Below are positions 9,128 through 17,765 of a stretch of 61,194 bases of DNA, piece by piece (within the stretch, counting starts at the first letter, position 1; each line of letters begins with the position of its first letter). This DNA is from Candidatus Allofournierella merdigallinarum. GTDB taxonomy: Bacteria; Bacillota; Clostridia; Oscillospirales; Ruminococcaceae. The stretch lies in contig DXAC01000005.1 in NCBI GenBank assembly GCA_019117205.1, positions 1 through 61,194 of the forward strand. Direction: 5' to 3'. Both the position numbers and the translations under genes were made by a program. The notes under the pieces were generated by a model that saw only the letters and a list, made by a program, of their open reading frames with translations, was not told the DNA's origin and searched no databases.

Positions 9128-10053
9128 CCATGGCGATCAACTGTCTGCTTTTGCTGCTGGGCTTCGTGCTGCTGGTCAAGGGCGCGGACTTTTTTGTGGA
9201 CGGCTCCTCCGGTGTGGCCCGCATTTTGCGGGTGCCGGGGGTGGTCATCGGCCTCACGGTGGTGGCCATGGGCACCAGCCTGCCGGAGGCGTCGGTGTCC
9301 ATCACCGCCGGCCTTGCCGGCAGCAACGGGCTGAGCCTGGGCAACGTGATCGGCTCCAACATCTTTAACCTGATGGTGGTGGCCTGCCTGTGCGCCCTGC
9401 TTATGGGCTTTGTGCCGGACAAAGAGCTGATGGTGCGGGACTTCCCGGTGTGCATCGGCGCAAGCGCGCTGCTGGCGGTGTTTTTGTGGGACGACGTGCT
9501 GGCCCGCTGGGAGGGCGCGGTGATGCTGGCGCTGATGGCCGGCTACATCGCGGTGACGGTGGTGCAGGCGCTGGACGCCCGCACCCCGGAGGAGCAGGAA
9601 AAAGTCAGCCTGTCCCGGTGCGTCTTGTTCATCCTGGGCGGCATGGTGGCCATCATCTGGGGCGGCGAGCTGGTGGTGGACAGCGCCAGCGCCATCGCCG
9701 CGGCGCTGGGGCTCACGCAAACGCTCATCGGGCTGACCATCGTGGCGGTGGGCACCAGCCTGCCGGAGCTGGCCACCAGCATCGTGGCCGCCCGCAAGGG
9801 CGAAAGCGGCCTGGCGCTGGGCAACGCGGTGGGCTCGTGCATCTTCAACATCCTGTTTATCCTGGGGGCCTCCAGCGCCCTTTCCCCCATGGAAAACGCC
9901 CGGGCCCTGCTGCCGGACTGCCTGCTCATGACCATCCTCACCGCGGCCCTGTTCCTCTGGTGCAAGGCCAAGGGCCGCATGACCAAGCCCATGGGCGCGG
10001 CGGGCCTGGCGGCCTACCTGGGCTACATGGCCTGGCTCATCGTCAACGCCTGA
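9124..10053 (+). CDS. Calcium/sodium antiporter (CaCA family, YrbG-like)
   Basis: 309 residues, about ten membrane segments in two inverted repeats. Both repeats carry the ion-binding alpha motifs: VVAMGTSLPEASVSI with GNVIGSNIFNL in the first half and VAVGTSLPELATSI with GNAVGSCIFNI in the second. The conserved glutamates in LPE are present in both, so exchange should be active. Start ATG overlaps the RND stop (ATGA), so the two proteins are co-translated; why a drug/lipid-type exporter and a Ca2+ exchanger are coupled is not obvious. Confidence 0.92.
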   Translation: MTMAINCLLLLLGFVLLVKGADFFVDGSSGVARILRVPGVVIGLTVVAMGTSLPEASVSITAGLAGSNGLSLGNVIGSNIFNLMVVACLCALLMGFVPDKELMVRDFPVCIGASALLAVFLWDDVLARWEGAVMLALMAGYIAVTVVQALDARTPEEQEKVSLSRCVLFILGGMVAIIWGGELVVDSASAIAAALGLTQTLIGLTIVAVGTSLPELATSIVAARKGESGLALGNAVGSCIFNILFILGASSALSPMENARALLPDCLLMTILTAALFLWCKAKGRMTKPMGAAGLAAYLGYMAWLIVNA

Positions 10054-10095
10054 GCCGCCGGGGGAAAAAACGAAAACAGATCAAAACACGAAAAT

Positions 10096-10140
10096 GCGGC
10101 GGAAAAGCCCGGGAAGAGCCGGGCGAACCGCCGCGTTTTT
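10096..10140 (+). terminator. Intrinsic terminator after the antiporter gene
   Basis: GCGGCGG at 10096-10102 pairs with CCGCCGC at 10128-10134, with an inner GCCCGG/CCGGGC stem, followed by GTTTTTGCATTTTT. Confidence 0.85.
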
Positions 10141-10178
10141 GCATTTTTCACAAAATTGCAACAGACGCGCCTTTTTTC

Positions 10179-10207
10179 TTGCAAAGTTTCCACCGCTATG
10201 GCATACT
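10179..10207 (+). promoter_or_regulatory. Promoter of the large surface protein gene
   Basis: TTGCAA (10179-10184), 17-base spacer, CATACT (10202-10207). The leader to the start codon is about 90 bases and GC-rich. Confidence 0.65.
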
Positions 10208-10306
10208 AAAACTGGAATAGTCCACTTCGCCCACAGGGCGTAAGAAACAATACAGCCCCAAGGGAAAGGCGGCCGCCGCCCCGAGGGCCCCCAAGGAGGT
10301 ATTCCC

Positions 10307-13300
10307 ATGAAAAAACGGACATGGCTCGCGGCTTTTCTGGCCCTGGCGCTGGCGCTGTGCCTCGCGCCCATGGCGGTGTTCGCCGAGGGCGAGGAGGCCA
10401 GCTTCAATGGCCATACGTATGACACCCTAGAAGAAGCCGTGGACGAGGCAAACAACGCCGGCGGTAAGGTCACCCTGTTACAGGATGTCACACTGGAGGC
10501 CCTCCTCGAAATCACAAATAATGTGAGCATTGAGGGAGAGTATACCATCACCTCTATGGTCACGGGCACGACACCGGCCATCTACCTTGAGGGGACAGAC
10601 GCCAGCCTTTCCCTGGATGTCGCAGGCGTCACCACCGGTGGCAAGTATGCGGTCACCGCCCTTAAGAGCGGGTCGGTCACCATCACCGGCGGCAGGTTCA
10701 ACAAGGGCCTGTGGGCGAACAACATGACCAATGGCGAGGTTCTGACGGTCAACGGCGCCGTGTTCAACATCGACGCAACGGCGGATTACACTGCCCTGGG
10801 CGCGCTGAACATCACGGGCAGCAGCGCCACCCTGACGGACGTTACGGTGAACGCGGGCGAATACACCGCGCTGTATGTGTCCGGCGGCGATGTGACCGCG
10901 ACGGGCGGCAGTTACAGCACCTCTGCCGTGCTGGAAGACGCGGTGTATGGCGTGCTTTCGCCCCAGGCCACCGCCGTGGCGGATGACGGGACCATCCAAA
11001 TCAATAACGCCACCATTGAATATGTGAAAGCCCCCTTTGAGGCCACCGGGACGGTGTCTTCCGTGACCCCCACCAACTGCACCGTGAAGGATGCTGTGTT
11101 CACCGGAAGCGGCACCGAGGCGGCTCCCTTCCAGATCAGCACCGCCGAGCAGCTCGCAGTGCTGCAGGCCCGGGTGAACAGCGGCAGCGGCTGCCTGGGG
11201 GAATACTACAAACTGACCCGGGACATCACCCTTTCCGGTGACTGGACCCCCATCGGCAACGGCGCCCGTGACGGCTCCGGCTACACCGGGAACGCTTTCA
11301 TGGGTACCTTTGACGGCGACGGCCACACCATTACCGGGCTGACCATCGATCAACAGCTTTCCGGCAACTCGGTGGACAATGCCATCGGCCTGTTCGGCGT
11401 GGTGGACGGCGGCACGGTGAAGGACGTGACCTTTACCGGCGTCTCCATCGAGGTGTCCGGCGGCGAGTGCGTGGGCGGCGCCGTGGGCCTGATGGTGAAC
11501 GACGCCACCGTGAGCGGCGTGACCATGGGCGCGCAGGGCGGCGGCGACACGATCACCGCCGTGCGGGGCCTGGGCGGCATTGTGGGCCGCATGACCATCA
11601 GCGGCACCATCGAGAACTGCGCCAACTACGCGACCATCACCGGCAGCGGCGCCAATGTGGGCGGCATCGTGGGCGCGGCCTACTACACCGCCAAGGGCTC
11701 GGAAATGGTCATTGAGAACTGCCAAAACCACGGGACCGTTTCCTGCACCGCCGGCGTCACCGGCGGCATTGCCGGCCTTTCCAGCGCCAGGGTGAGCGGC
11801 TGCGTCAACACCGCGGCCATCACCGGCAACGGAGCGGATGTGGCGGGCATCGTGGCGGAGCAGCAGAACGCCGGCAGCGTGGTGGGCTGCACCAATTCCG
11901 GCGCCATCACCAACCAGAGCGGCGCCTACGGCACCGGCGGCATCGTGGGCTGGGTGCGCTATAACGGCGCGGCTGCCAACTACCCCCGCAAGGAGATCGT
12001 GCAGATCGTCGGCAACATCAACAGCGGGGCCGTTGCCGGCGGCAACGACGGCGGCGGCATCGTGGGCACGGTGTACAACGCCGCGGTGGTCACCGGCAAT
12101 GAGAACACCGCGCCCTCCCTTTCCGGCGCCACCTTTGCCGCGGGCGTGGTGGGCAACCTGCAATTCACGGAAACCCCGCAGCCGGGGGACGGCATCACAA
12201 TCCCCGACCACGACATCGCGATCTCCAACAATGTTTCCACAACGCCCATCGACAGCATCTCCGCGGGCTGCAGGCACGAATATGTGTACGACAACGCACC
12301 CGCGGGGACCCAGGGGGTCGCCATTTCCGACAATGCCTCCGCCTGGGCCGCCGAGGTGCAGGGGACGAAGTACGCCACGCTGGCGCTGGCCTTTGCCGCG
12401 GCCGCCGACGGCCAGACGGTGAAGCTGCTGGCGAATGTCACCACCGCCGACACCCTGGTACTGAACGAGGCCAGGGCCATCACCCTGGACCTGGCAGGGA
12501 AGACCCTGGAGTACACCGGCCAGGGCACCTATGCCATCGAGCTGGGCGGCGGCGCGGCCCTCACCGTGGCCGACAGCGCCGCCGGCGGCGCCATCACCGC
12601 CCCGAAGCGGGTGGTCAAGGTGGGCAGCGCCACCATCGACACCACCGGCACCGCCGCCAGCCTCACCCTGAACGGCGGCACCCTGAACGGCGGCGAGTGC
12701 ACCGTTGCCATCTACGCCAACAACACCGGCGACCACAGCGCGGACAAGAGCGTGCCCTGCACCGTCACCGTGAACAAGGCTGCCCTGAACGGCGGCGTCT
12801 ACCTTTTCGGCCAGGGCGCGCAGCTGAATGTGAACGAGGGCGCGTCCATTGCCGCCAGCGGCGCGGGCGGCTACGCCATCGCCGGCAACGGTACTTATGG
12901 AGAGAATAAAAAGTGCGGCGACACGGTGATCAACATCACCGGCGGCACCGTGACCAACGACAACGGCCACGCCATCTATCATCCCCAGGACGGCGTGCTG
13001 AACATCTCCGGCAGCGCGGTGATCACCGGCTCGTCCACCGCCATCGAGATGCGCGCCGGCACCCTGAACGTCTCCGGCACGCCCGCCATCACCGGCGGCA
13101 GCGGCACCCCCACGTTCGCCGCCAACGGCAACGGCACCTCCACCAGCAACGCGGCGGTGGCCATTGCCCAGCACACCACCCGGCGGCCCATCACGGTGAA
13201 CATCTCCGGCGGCACCCTCACCGGCGGCGCGGCTCTTTATGAAGCCAACCCCCAAGCCAACCCGAATGTGGCCGAGGATCTGAAAGTGTCCGTCACCGGC

Positions 13301-13813
13301 GGCGTCTTCAACGGGCAGATCATCGCCGGCGACCTCACCGGCTTTATCTCCGGCGGCAGCTTCAAGGGCGGCAACGGCGTGCCCGGCGACTACCTGGCCG
13401 ATGGCTTTGTGGCCACCGCGGGCGCGAACGGTGTGATCACCGTGGGCAAGCCCACTCCCACCGAAGCGCCGGCCCAGGACAGCGGCGGCGCGGCCGCCAC
13501 CCCGGCGCCCACCCCGGCCCCGGCGCCCACCGCCACCCCCAAGCCGGCGGCCACCGCCCGGCCTGTGCCCACCGCCACTCCGAAGCCCACCGAGGCCCCC
13601 GCGGCCACCGCCGCGCCCACCGAGACGCCGGCGGCCACCGAGGCCCCCACGCCCAGCCCGACCCCCGTGCCCGCGGATACGGATGCGAACGAGGGCGGCC
13701 TGCCGCTGCTGCCCATCGCCATCGGCGGTGCGGCGGTGCTGGTGCTGGTGCTGGCGATCCTGCTGTGGATCCTGGCCCGCCGCCGCCGCGACGAGGACGA
13801 GCGGGGCTACTGA
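10307..13813 (+). CDS. Large secreted surface protein, beta-helix/GLUG-like repeats, C-terminal membrane anchor
   Basis: 1168 residues. Start preceded by AAGGAGG. A Sec signal peptide (MKKRTWLAAFLALALALCLA, cleavage probably after VFA near residue 26) leads into long Gly/Thr/Asn-rich beta-repeat sequence. Residues about 370-610 contain GLUG-like units built on GGIVG (GLGGIVGRM, VGGIVGAAY, TGGIAGL, GGGIVGTVY). Around 690-1060 there are pectate-lyase-like turns (SGGTLTGG, ITGGTV). Residues about 1065-1125 are a Pro/Thr/Ala linker, then one membrane helix and RRRRDEDERGY. There is no LPXTG-type sorting signal, so it is held by the membrane helix. Likely an adhesin or wall-spanning surface protein; ligand unknown. 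Confidence 0.8.
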   Translation: MKKRTWLAAFLALALALCLAPMAVFAEGEEASFNGHTYDTLEEAVDEANNAGGKVTLLQDVTLEALLEITNNVSIEGEYTITSMVTGTTPAIYLEGTDASLSLDVAGVTTGGKYAVTALKSGSVTITGGRFNKGLWANNMTNGEVLTVNGAVFNIDATADYTALGALNITGSSATLTDVTVNAGEYTALYVSGGDVTATGGSYSTSAVLEDAVYGVLSPQATAVADDGTIQINNATIEYVKAPFEATGTVSSVTPTNCTVKDAVFTGSGTEAAPFQISTAEQLAVLQARVNSGSGCLGEYYKLTRDITLSGDWTPIGNGARDGSGYTGNAFMGTFDGDGHTITGLTIDQQLSGNSVDNAIGLFGVVDGGTVKDVTFTGVSIEVSGGECVGGAVGLMVNDATVSGVTMGAQGGGDTITAVRGLGGIVGRMTISGTIENCANYATITGSGANVGGIVGAAYYTAKGSEMVIENCQNHGTVSCTAGVTGGIAGLSSARVSGCVNTAAITGNGADVAGIVAEQQNAGSVVGCTNSGAITNQSGAYGTGGIVGWVRYNGAAANYPRKEIVQIVGNINSGAVAGGNDGGGIVGTVYNAAVVTGNENTAPSLSGATFAAGVVGNLQFTETPQPGDGITIPDHDIAISNNVSTTPIDSISAGCRHEYVYDNAPAGTQGVAISDNASAWAAEVQGTKYATLALAFAAAADGQTVKLLANVTTADTLVLNEARAITLDLAGKTLEYTGQGTYAIELGGGAALTVADSAAGGAITAPKRVVKVGSATIDTTGTAASLTLNGGTLNGGECTVAIYANNTGDHSADKSVPCTVTVNKAALNGGVYLFGQGAQLNVNEGASIAASGAGGYAIAGNGTYGENKKCGDTVINITGGTVTNDNGHAIYHPQDGVLNISGSAVITGSSTAIEMRAGTLNVSGTPAITGGSGTPTFAANGNGTSTSNAAVAIAQHTTRRPITVNISGGTLTGGAALYEANPQANPNVAEDLKVSVTGGVFNGQIIAGDLTGFISGGSFKGGNGVPGDYLADGFVATAGANGVITVGKPTPTEAPAQDSGGAAATPAPTPAPAPTATPKPAATARPVPTATPKPTEAPAATAAPTETPAATEAPTPSPTPVPADTDANEGGLPLLPIAIGGAAVLVLVLAILLWILARRRRDEDERGY

Positions 13814-13845
13814 TCCGCGGCACATCCATCGCATTTGAAACAAAG

Positions 13846-13884
13846 GGCCGCGGGCCCGGTGAAAACCGGGCCCGCGGCCGTTTT
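13846..13884. terminator. Bidirectional terminator between convergent genes
   Basis: A perfect 15-base-pair stem (GGCCGCGGGCCCGGT pairing with its complement) closes on a GAAA loop at 13861-13864 and is followed by GTTTTGCGTTTT on the + strand; the minus side has CCCTTTGTTT. Confidence 0.9.
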
Positions 13885-13903
13885 GCGTTTTAAAAGGGGC
13901 GGC

Positions 13904-14647
13904 TCAAAGGGCCAGCAGCCAGCACGCCGCCATGCACACCGGCTGGTGGATCAGGTAGAGCGCCAGGCTGTGCCGCCCCGCCCACTCCAGCGGCGGGCAG
14001 GCAAGGCGGGGGAGAAAGCCCTCCAGCCGGGGGCGGGCCAGCGCGCAGAGGAACCACCCCGCCAGAAACAGGAACAGCCAGGGCACAAGGGGGAAGTAGT
14101 CACTGCTGGAAAAGCCCGGCCCCGGCAGGCCCAAAAAGGCCAGCGCGTCCCACCGGTAGAGCCCGGCGGGCAGCGAAAGCCGCAGCGGCCCGCCCGGACC
14201 AAGCCAGCCCTGGGGCACAAAGCGGGTCAGGGCGAACGCCAGCAGGCTGGCGGCAAGGCCCGCGGCGGCGGGCAGCTTTTCCAGCGCCGGGCGCGCCGCC
14301 CAGGCGATGAGCGCCGCGCAGCCCAGCAGGTTCAGCACCCCGAAGCGCACCGCCTCGGCGGGCAGCGCCAGCAGCGTCACCCCGCTCACCGCAAAGCCGC
14401 ACAGGTTCAGGATAAGGCCGTGGCGCAGCCCCCGGCGGCCCAGCCGGGCGGAAAAGCCGGCGGCAAGGATAAAGGTGCAGCAGATGGCCTGCTGCCAGAC
14501 CCGGGCGGCGGGCAGGAAATACCAGCCGGGATGCCGGGCGAACACTTCGAACCAGTCGTAGCAAAAGTGAAAGGCCACCATGTTCACCACCGCCAGCCCC
14601 CGCAGCGCGTCCAGCCAGCGGTAGCGGGTCTTTTGCGCAACGGCCAT
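13904..14647 (-). CDS. DUF1624 / heparan-alpha-glucosaminide N-acetyltransferase-like membrane protein
   Basis: 247 residues, mostly membrane helices. The N-terminus (YRWLDALRGLAVVNMVAFHFCYDWFEVF) has the family pattern D-x-x-R-G-x-A-V with the conserved HFxYD, and the end carries SLALYLIHQP. Proteins of this family are acyl-CoA-dependent membrane acetyltransferases or relatives. The start codon lies 3 bases after the sfsA stop, with GGGGG as ribosome site, so it is the second gene of a two-gene operon. Confidence 0.8.
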   Translation of the reverse strand: MAVAQKTRYRWLDALRGLAVVNMVAFHFCYDWFEVFARHPGWYFLPAARVWQQAICCTFILAAGFSARLGRRGLRHGLILNLCGFAVSGVTLLALPAEAVRFGVLNLLGCAALIAWAARPALEKLPAAAGLAASLLAFALTRFVPQGWLGPGGPLRLSLPAGLYRWDALAFLGLPGPGFSSSDYFPLVPWLFLFLAGWFLCALARPRLEGFLPRLACPPLEWAGRHSLALYLIHQPVCMAACWLLAL

Positions 14648-14650
14648 GGC

Positions 14651-15346
14651 TCACACCCCCTTTGGCGCCGCCAGGTCGATGGGCACCGGCGCGTCCAGCG
14701 CCATGCCGGCCGGCGTCACCCGGCAGTCCATCGCCAGCAGCCCCACCCCGGCGGCCCGGGCCTGGGCCAGCGCCCTGCCAAAGGTCGGCTGGGTGGCCCA
14801 GTTGGGCCGGAACAGCCAGGGCCCTTTCATCTGGATGACCACCAGCAGCCGGCAGTCGTACCCCTGCCGGGCCAGCGCCGTCAGCTCCCGCACGTGCTTG
14901 AGCCCCCGCAGGGTGGGCGCGTCGGGAAAGGCGGCCACCCCGTCCGTTTCCAGGGTGCAGCCTTTCACCTCCACCAGCAGCTCGCGCCCGGCGCGGCGGG
15001 CGTAAAAATCAAAGCGGGAGTCCCCCAGCCGGTACTCCGCCCGCAGCTGCTCCAGCGGCCCCAGCCCGCCGGCGGCCAGCCACTCGCCGGCGGCCTTGTT
15101 GGGGGCCGCCGAGTCCATGTTGATCAGCAGGCCGCCCTTTTCCACCGCCACCAGGTCCCAGCCGGTCTTGCGGGCGGGGTTTTCCGCCTTTGCCAGATAC
15201 ACCGGCGCGCCGGGGACCAGCAGCTCGGCGCAGCGGCCGGTGTTTTTCACATGGGCCGCCGCCTGCGCGCCGCCCAGCCGCACCAGGGCGGTGAACCGGT
15301 TGGGGCGGGAGAGAAAAGTGGCTTTGGAAACCTGCCCGTATGTCAT
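14651..15346 (-). CDS. sfsA: SfsA family DNA/RNA-binding nuclease
   Basis: 231 residues, full length for SfsA. Family landmarks are present: an N-terminal OB-like part with HVKNTGRCAELLVPG, then RFDFYA, the LVEVKGCTL motif carrying the PD-(D/E)XK-like acidic and lysine residues, and FPDAPTLRGLKHVREL. First called a sugar-fermentation stimulation protein in Escherichia coli, later classed as a nuclease-like protein. Start ATG follows AGAAAGGA at 7 bases. First gene of the operon with the DUF1624 protein. Confidence 0.92.
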   Translation of the reverse strand: MTYGQVSKATFLSRPNRFTALVRLGGAQAAAHVKNTGRCAELLVPGAPVYLAKAENPARKTGWDLVAVEKGGLLINMDSAAPNKAAGEWLAAGGLGPLEQLRAEYRLGDSRFDFYARRAGRELLVEVKGCTLETDGVAAFPDAPTLRGLKHVRELTALARQGYDCRLLVVIQMKGPWLFRPNWATQPTFGRALAQARAAGVGLLAMDCRVTPAGMALDAPVPIDLAAPKGV

Positions 15347-15404
15347 AAAAGGGTCCTTTCTTTGTACAGTTGGCGTCGAAAAGCCGCATTTTAAGCCGTT
15401 TTAC

Positions 15405-15432
15405 TTGACGTGGGCCGCGGGAATGCTATAAT
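15405..15432 (+). promoter_or_regulatory. Strong promoter of the RICIN-domain gene
   Basis: TTGACG (15405-15410), 16-base spacer, TATAAT (15427-15432). Predicted transcription start is near 15439. Confidence 0.85.
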
Positions 15433-15441
15433 ATAGTGCAG

Positions 15442-15461
15442 AATTTCCGGCCCCGGAAATT
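15442..15461 (+). promoter_or_regulatory. 5-prime-terminal mRNA hairpin of the RICIN-domain gene
   Basis: AATTTCCGG and CCGGAAATT form a perfect 9-base-pair stem with a 2-base gap (the innermost pair probably opens to make the loop). It begins within a few bases of the predicted transcript start. Such 5-prime-end stem-loops commonly protect mRNAs from 5-prime-dependent decay; it is not followed by a T-run, so it is not a terminator. Confidence 0.6.
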
Positions 15462-15507
15462 TTGAACAAATGGAAGACCGATCGAGATCGAATGGAGGAT
15501 ATTCAAA

Positions 15508-16221
15508 ATGAAAAAGACTGCTCAGACCGTGATCAGTGCTGATAAATATTATACCATCACCGCCGCCAATGGCAAGGTGGTGGAGGTCGCGGACTACAAC
15601 ATCGAGAACGGCGCCGCCATCCAGCTGTGGGACAACGCCGGCCAGGAGTGGCAGCAGTGGAGCTTCGTCCGCGCGGGCGACGGCGTCTACCGCATCTGCA
15701 ACCGGTTCACCGGCAAGATGCTGGACCTGATCGCCGGCGGCGTGGTGGACGGCACCTGGGTGCACCAGTGGGAGGGCGCCAGCGGCTCCAGCCAGCTGTG
15801 GGTGGTGGAGCCCACCGGCGACGGCCGTGTGAAGATCAAGTCCAACCTGTCCGGCAAGTGCCTGGACGTGGTGGGCATGAACCAGGAGAACGGCGCCCGC
15901 CTGCAGATCTGGCAGGACGTGGGCGGCGAGAACCAGACCTGGACCATCGCCGAGGTCAAGGCCCCCCGCAAGGCCGTGAAAGTGGAGGCCGAGACGGTGG
16001 AAGCCCCCAAGGCCGCCAAGAAGCCCGCCGCGAAGAAGCCCGCCGCCAAAAAGGCCGCTGCCAAAAAGGCGGAGAAGAAGCCCGCCGCCCCCAAGCCCGC
16101 CAAAAAGGCCGAGCCCGCCAAGGCGGAGGCCCCCAAGGCCGAGGCTGTGAAGCCCGCCGCCAAGACCGAGGCCCCCAAGGCCGCCAAGAAGCCCGCGGCG
16201 AAGAAGACCGTGAAGAAGTAA
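15508..16221 (+). CDS. RICIN beta-trefoil lectin fused to a Lys/Ala/Pro histone-H1-like tail
   Basis: 237 residues. Residues 1-150 form a ricin-type beta-trefoil with its three Q-x-W turns (QQW at 49-51, QLW at 96-98, QTW at 143-145) and three similar repeats. Residues 151-237 are low-complexity AKKPA/KKAAAKK repeats, close in composition to the tails of histone H1 and of bacterial nucleoid proteins such as Hc1 and the mycobacterial HU tail. There is no signal peptide, membrane segment or sorting signal, so it appears cytoplasmic, which is odd for a sugar-binding fold. Strong promoter, stable-looking leader, good GGAGG site and its own terminator point to high expression. Function unknown; binding to nucleic acid or to anionic polymers through the tail is inference. 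Confidence 0.85.
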   Translation: MKKTAQTVISADKYYTITAANGKVVEVADYNIENGAAIQLWDNAGQEWQQWSFVRAGDGVYRICNRFTGKMLDLIAGGVVDGTWVHQWEGASGSSQLWVVEPTGDGRVKIKSNLSGKCLDVVGMNQENGARLQIWQDVGGENQTWTIAEVKAPRKAVKVEAETVEAPKAAKKPAAKKPAAKKAAAKKAEKKPAAPKPAKKAEPAKAEAPKAEAVKPAAKTEAPKAAKKPAAKKTVKK

Positions 16222-16239
16222 GCTTTGTTTGCTTCCTTT

Positions 16240-16270
16240 GCCCCCGACAGCCCGCTGCCGGGGGCGTTTT
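16240..16270 (+). terminator. Terminator of the RICIN-domain gene
   Basis: GCCCCCG-a-CAG pairs with CTG-c-CGGGGGC across a short loop, followed by GTTTT. Confidence 0.8.
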
Positions 16271-16372
16271 CGTATCCGCCGCCCGCTTTGTGACTTTGAC
16301 ACGGTGGCCGCCGGAGCCCTGTGGTATCATAAGTTAAACCACCCGTGTGCCGTCAAAAAAGGAGAGTGTGCT

Positions 16373-17698
16373 ATGGGCTTTACCATCGAGACCAGCGTTT
16401 CCGCGCTTACTGTGTTCGCCCAGGGGCTGTTGAGCTTTTTCTCCCCCTGTGTGCTGCCCCTGATCCCCCTGTATCTGGGCTACCTCACCGGCGGGGCCGC
16501 CGCCGGTGAGCTGTCCGACGCCGCCCGCCGCCGGCTGACGCTGCGGAACACCCTGTTCTTCATCCTGGGCGTCAGCTTCGCCTTTTTCCTGCTGGGGCTG
16601 GGCTTCACCAGCCTGGGCCGGTTCTTCACCGACAACCGGGCGCTGGTGGCCCGCATCGGCGGGGTGATCATCGTGCTGCTGGGCCTGGTGCAGCTGGGCT
16701 TTCTGGAGAGCCGCTTCATGCAGCGGGAGTGGCGGCTGCCTTTCGACCCGAAAAAGTGGGGTGCCAGCCCCCTGGCGGCGCTGGCGCTGGGCTTCACCTT
16801 TTCCTTTGCCTGGACCCCCTGCGTGGGGCCGGCGCTCACCAGCGTGCTGCTGATGGCCGCCAGCGCCGCCACCCGGGGCATGGGCTTTGTGCTCATCGGA
16901 GTGTACACCCTGGGCTTCGTCATCCCCTTTTTGCTGGTGGGCCTGTTCACCAGCCAGGTGCTGGCCTTTTTCAGGCGCCACGGCAGCTGGCTGAAATGGA
17001 CCGCCCGGGCGGGAGGCGTGCTGCTGATCCTGATGGGGGTGATGATGTTCACCGGCTGGATGAACGGCTTCACCGCCTACCTCAGCGGCCTGCCCGGCGC
17101 GGGCACGCCCGACGCCGGCCAGAGCACCAGCCAGAGCGCCGCGCCGTCCTCCGAAAGCGCCCCCGCCTCCTCCGGCGATGACAGCCAGAGCAGCCCGCCC
17201 GCCTCCGACACCGGCGAAAGCGACGCCGACGCGCTGCCCGGCGCGCCGGACTTCACCCTGGTGGACCAGAACGGCCAGGAGCACACCCTGTCGGACTACA
17301 AGGGCCAGGTGGTGTTTTTGAACTTCTGGGCCACCTGGTGCGGGCCCTGCCAGCGGGAGATGCCCGAGATCCAGGCCCTCTACGAGGACTGGGGCGAAAA
17401 CGCCGGCGAGGTGGTGGTGCTGGGGGTGGCGAACCCCAAAAACAGCGGCTACCCCGGCAACGCCGACAACAAGACCGCCGACGAGGTGGCCGCGATGCTG
17501 GCGGAGAACGGCTACACCTACCCCACCGTGATGGACGAGACCGGCGAGGTGTTCGCCCAGTACGGCATCAGCGTCTTTCCCACCACGTTCATGATCGACG
17601 CCGAGGGCAACGTCTTCGGCTATATCACCGGCAGCCTGACCCGGGAGATCATGGACAGCATCGTGGAACAGACCCGCACCGGTGTGCGGCAGCAATAA
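16373..17698 (+). CDS. CcdA-like thiol transporter fused to a TlpA-like thioredoxin
   Basis: 441 residues, start supported by AAAGGAG. The N-terminal 225 residues are a six-helix CcdA/DsbD-type membrane domain with the two cysteine motifs SPCVLPLIPLYLG and AWTPCVGPAL that relay electrons across the membrane. A Ser/Ala/Pro/Asp-rich linker (about 245-290) leads to an extracytoplasmic TlpA/ResA-like thioredoxin domain with the active site WATWCGPCQREMPE and the cis-proline loop VFPTTFMID. One protein thus supplies both electron carrier and outward thiol reductase. Likely clients are exported proteins with cysteines or metal-binding thiols. Ends in a strong terminator shared with the convergent csoR gene. 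Confidence 0.92.
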   Translation: MGFTIETSVSALTVFAQGLLSFFSPCVLPLIPLYLGYLTGGAAAGELSDAARRRLTLRNTLFFILGVSFAFFLLGLGFTSLGRFFTDNRALVARIGGVIIVLLGLVQLGFLESRFMQREWRLPFDPKKWGASPLAALALGFTFSFAWTPCVGPALTSVLLMAASAATRGMGFVLIGVYTLGFVIPFLLVGLFTSQVLAFFRRHGSWLKWTARAGGVLLILMGVMMFTGWMNGFTAYLSGLPGAGTPDAGQSTSQSAAPSSESAPASSGDDSQSSPPASDTGESDADALPGAPDFTLVDQNGQEHTLSDYKGQVVFLNFWATWCGPCQREMPEIQALYEDWGENAGEVVVLGVANPKNSGYPGNADNKTADEVAAMLAENGYTYPTVMDETGEVFAQYGISVFPTTFMIDAEGNVFGYITGSLTREIMDSIVEQTRTGVRQQ

Positions 17699-17703
17699 AA
17701 AAA

Positions 17704-17753
17704 CCGGCGCGTTCCGCCCCCCGCGGGGGTTTGGAACGCGCCGGCGCTTTTTT
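17704..17753. terminator. Terminator between CcdA-TlpA and csoR genes
   Basis: CCGGCGCGTTCC (17704-17715) pairs with GGAACGCGCCGG (17733-17744), followed by CGCTTTTTT; an A-run on the left lets it work on both strands. Confidence 0.9.
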
Positions 17754-17765
17754 GCCGGGGCCCGG

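Noticed and set aside
13600..13813. LPXTG-type wall anchor on the large surface protein
   Set aside because: The end has a membrane helix and basic tail, but LPLLPIAIGG is not a sortase motif.
10478..13843. 1121-codon minus-strand open frame opposite the surface protein
   Set aside because: Shadow of a repetitive GC-rich gene; no ribosome site and no domain.
16296..16330. TTGACA and TATCAT upstream of the CcdA-TlpA gene as a promoter
   Set aside because: The spacer is 23 bases, too long for sigma-A. The real promoter was not identified.
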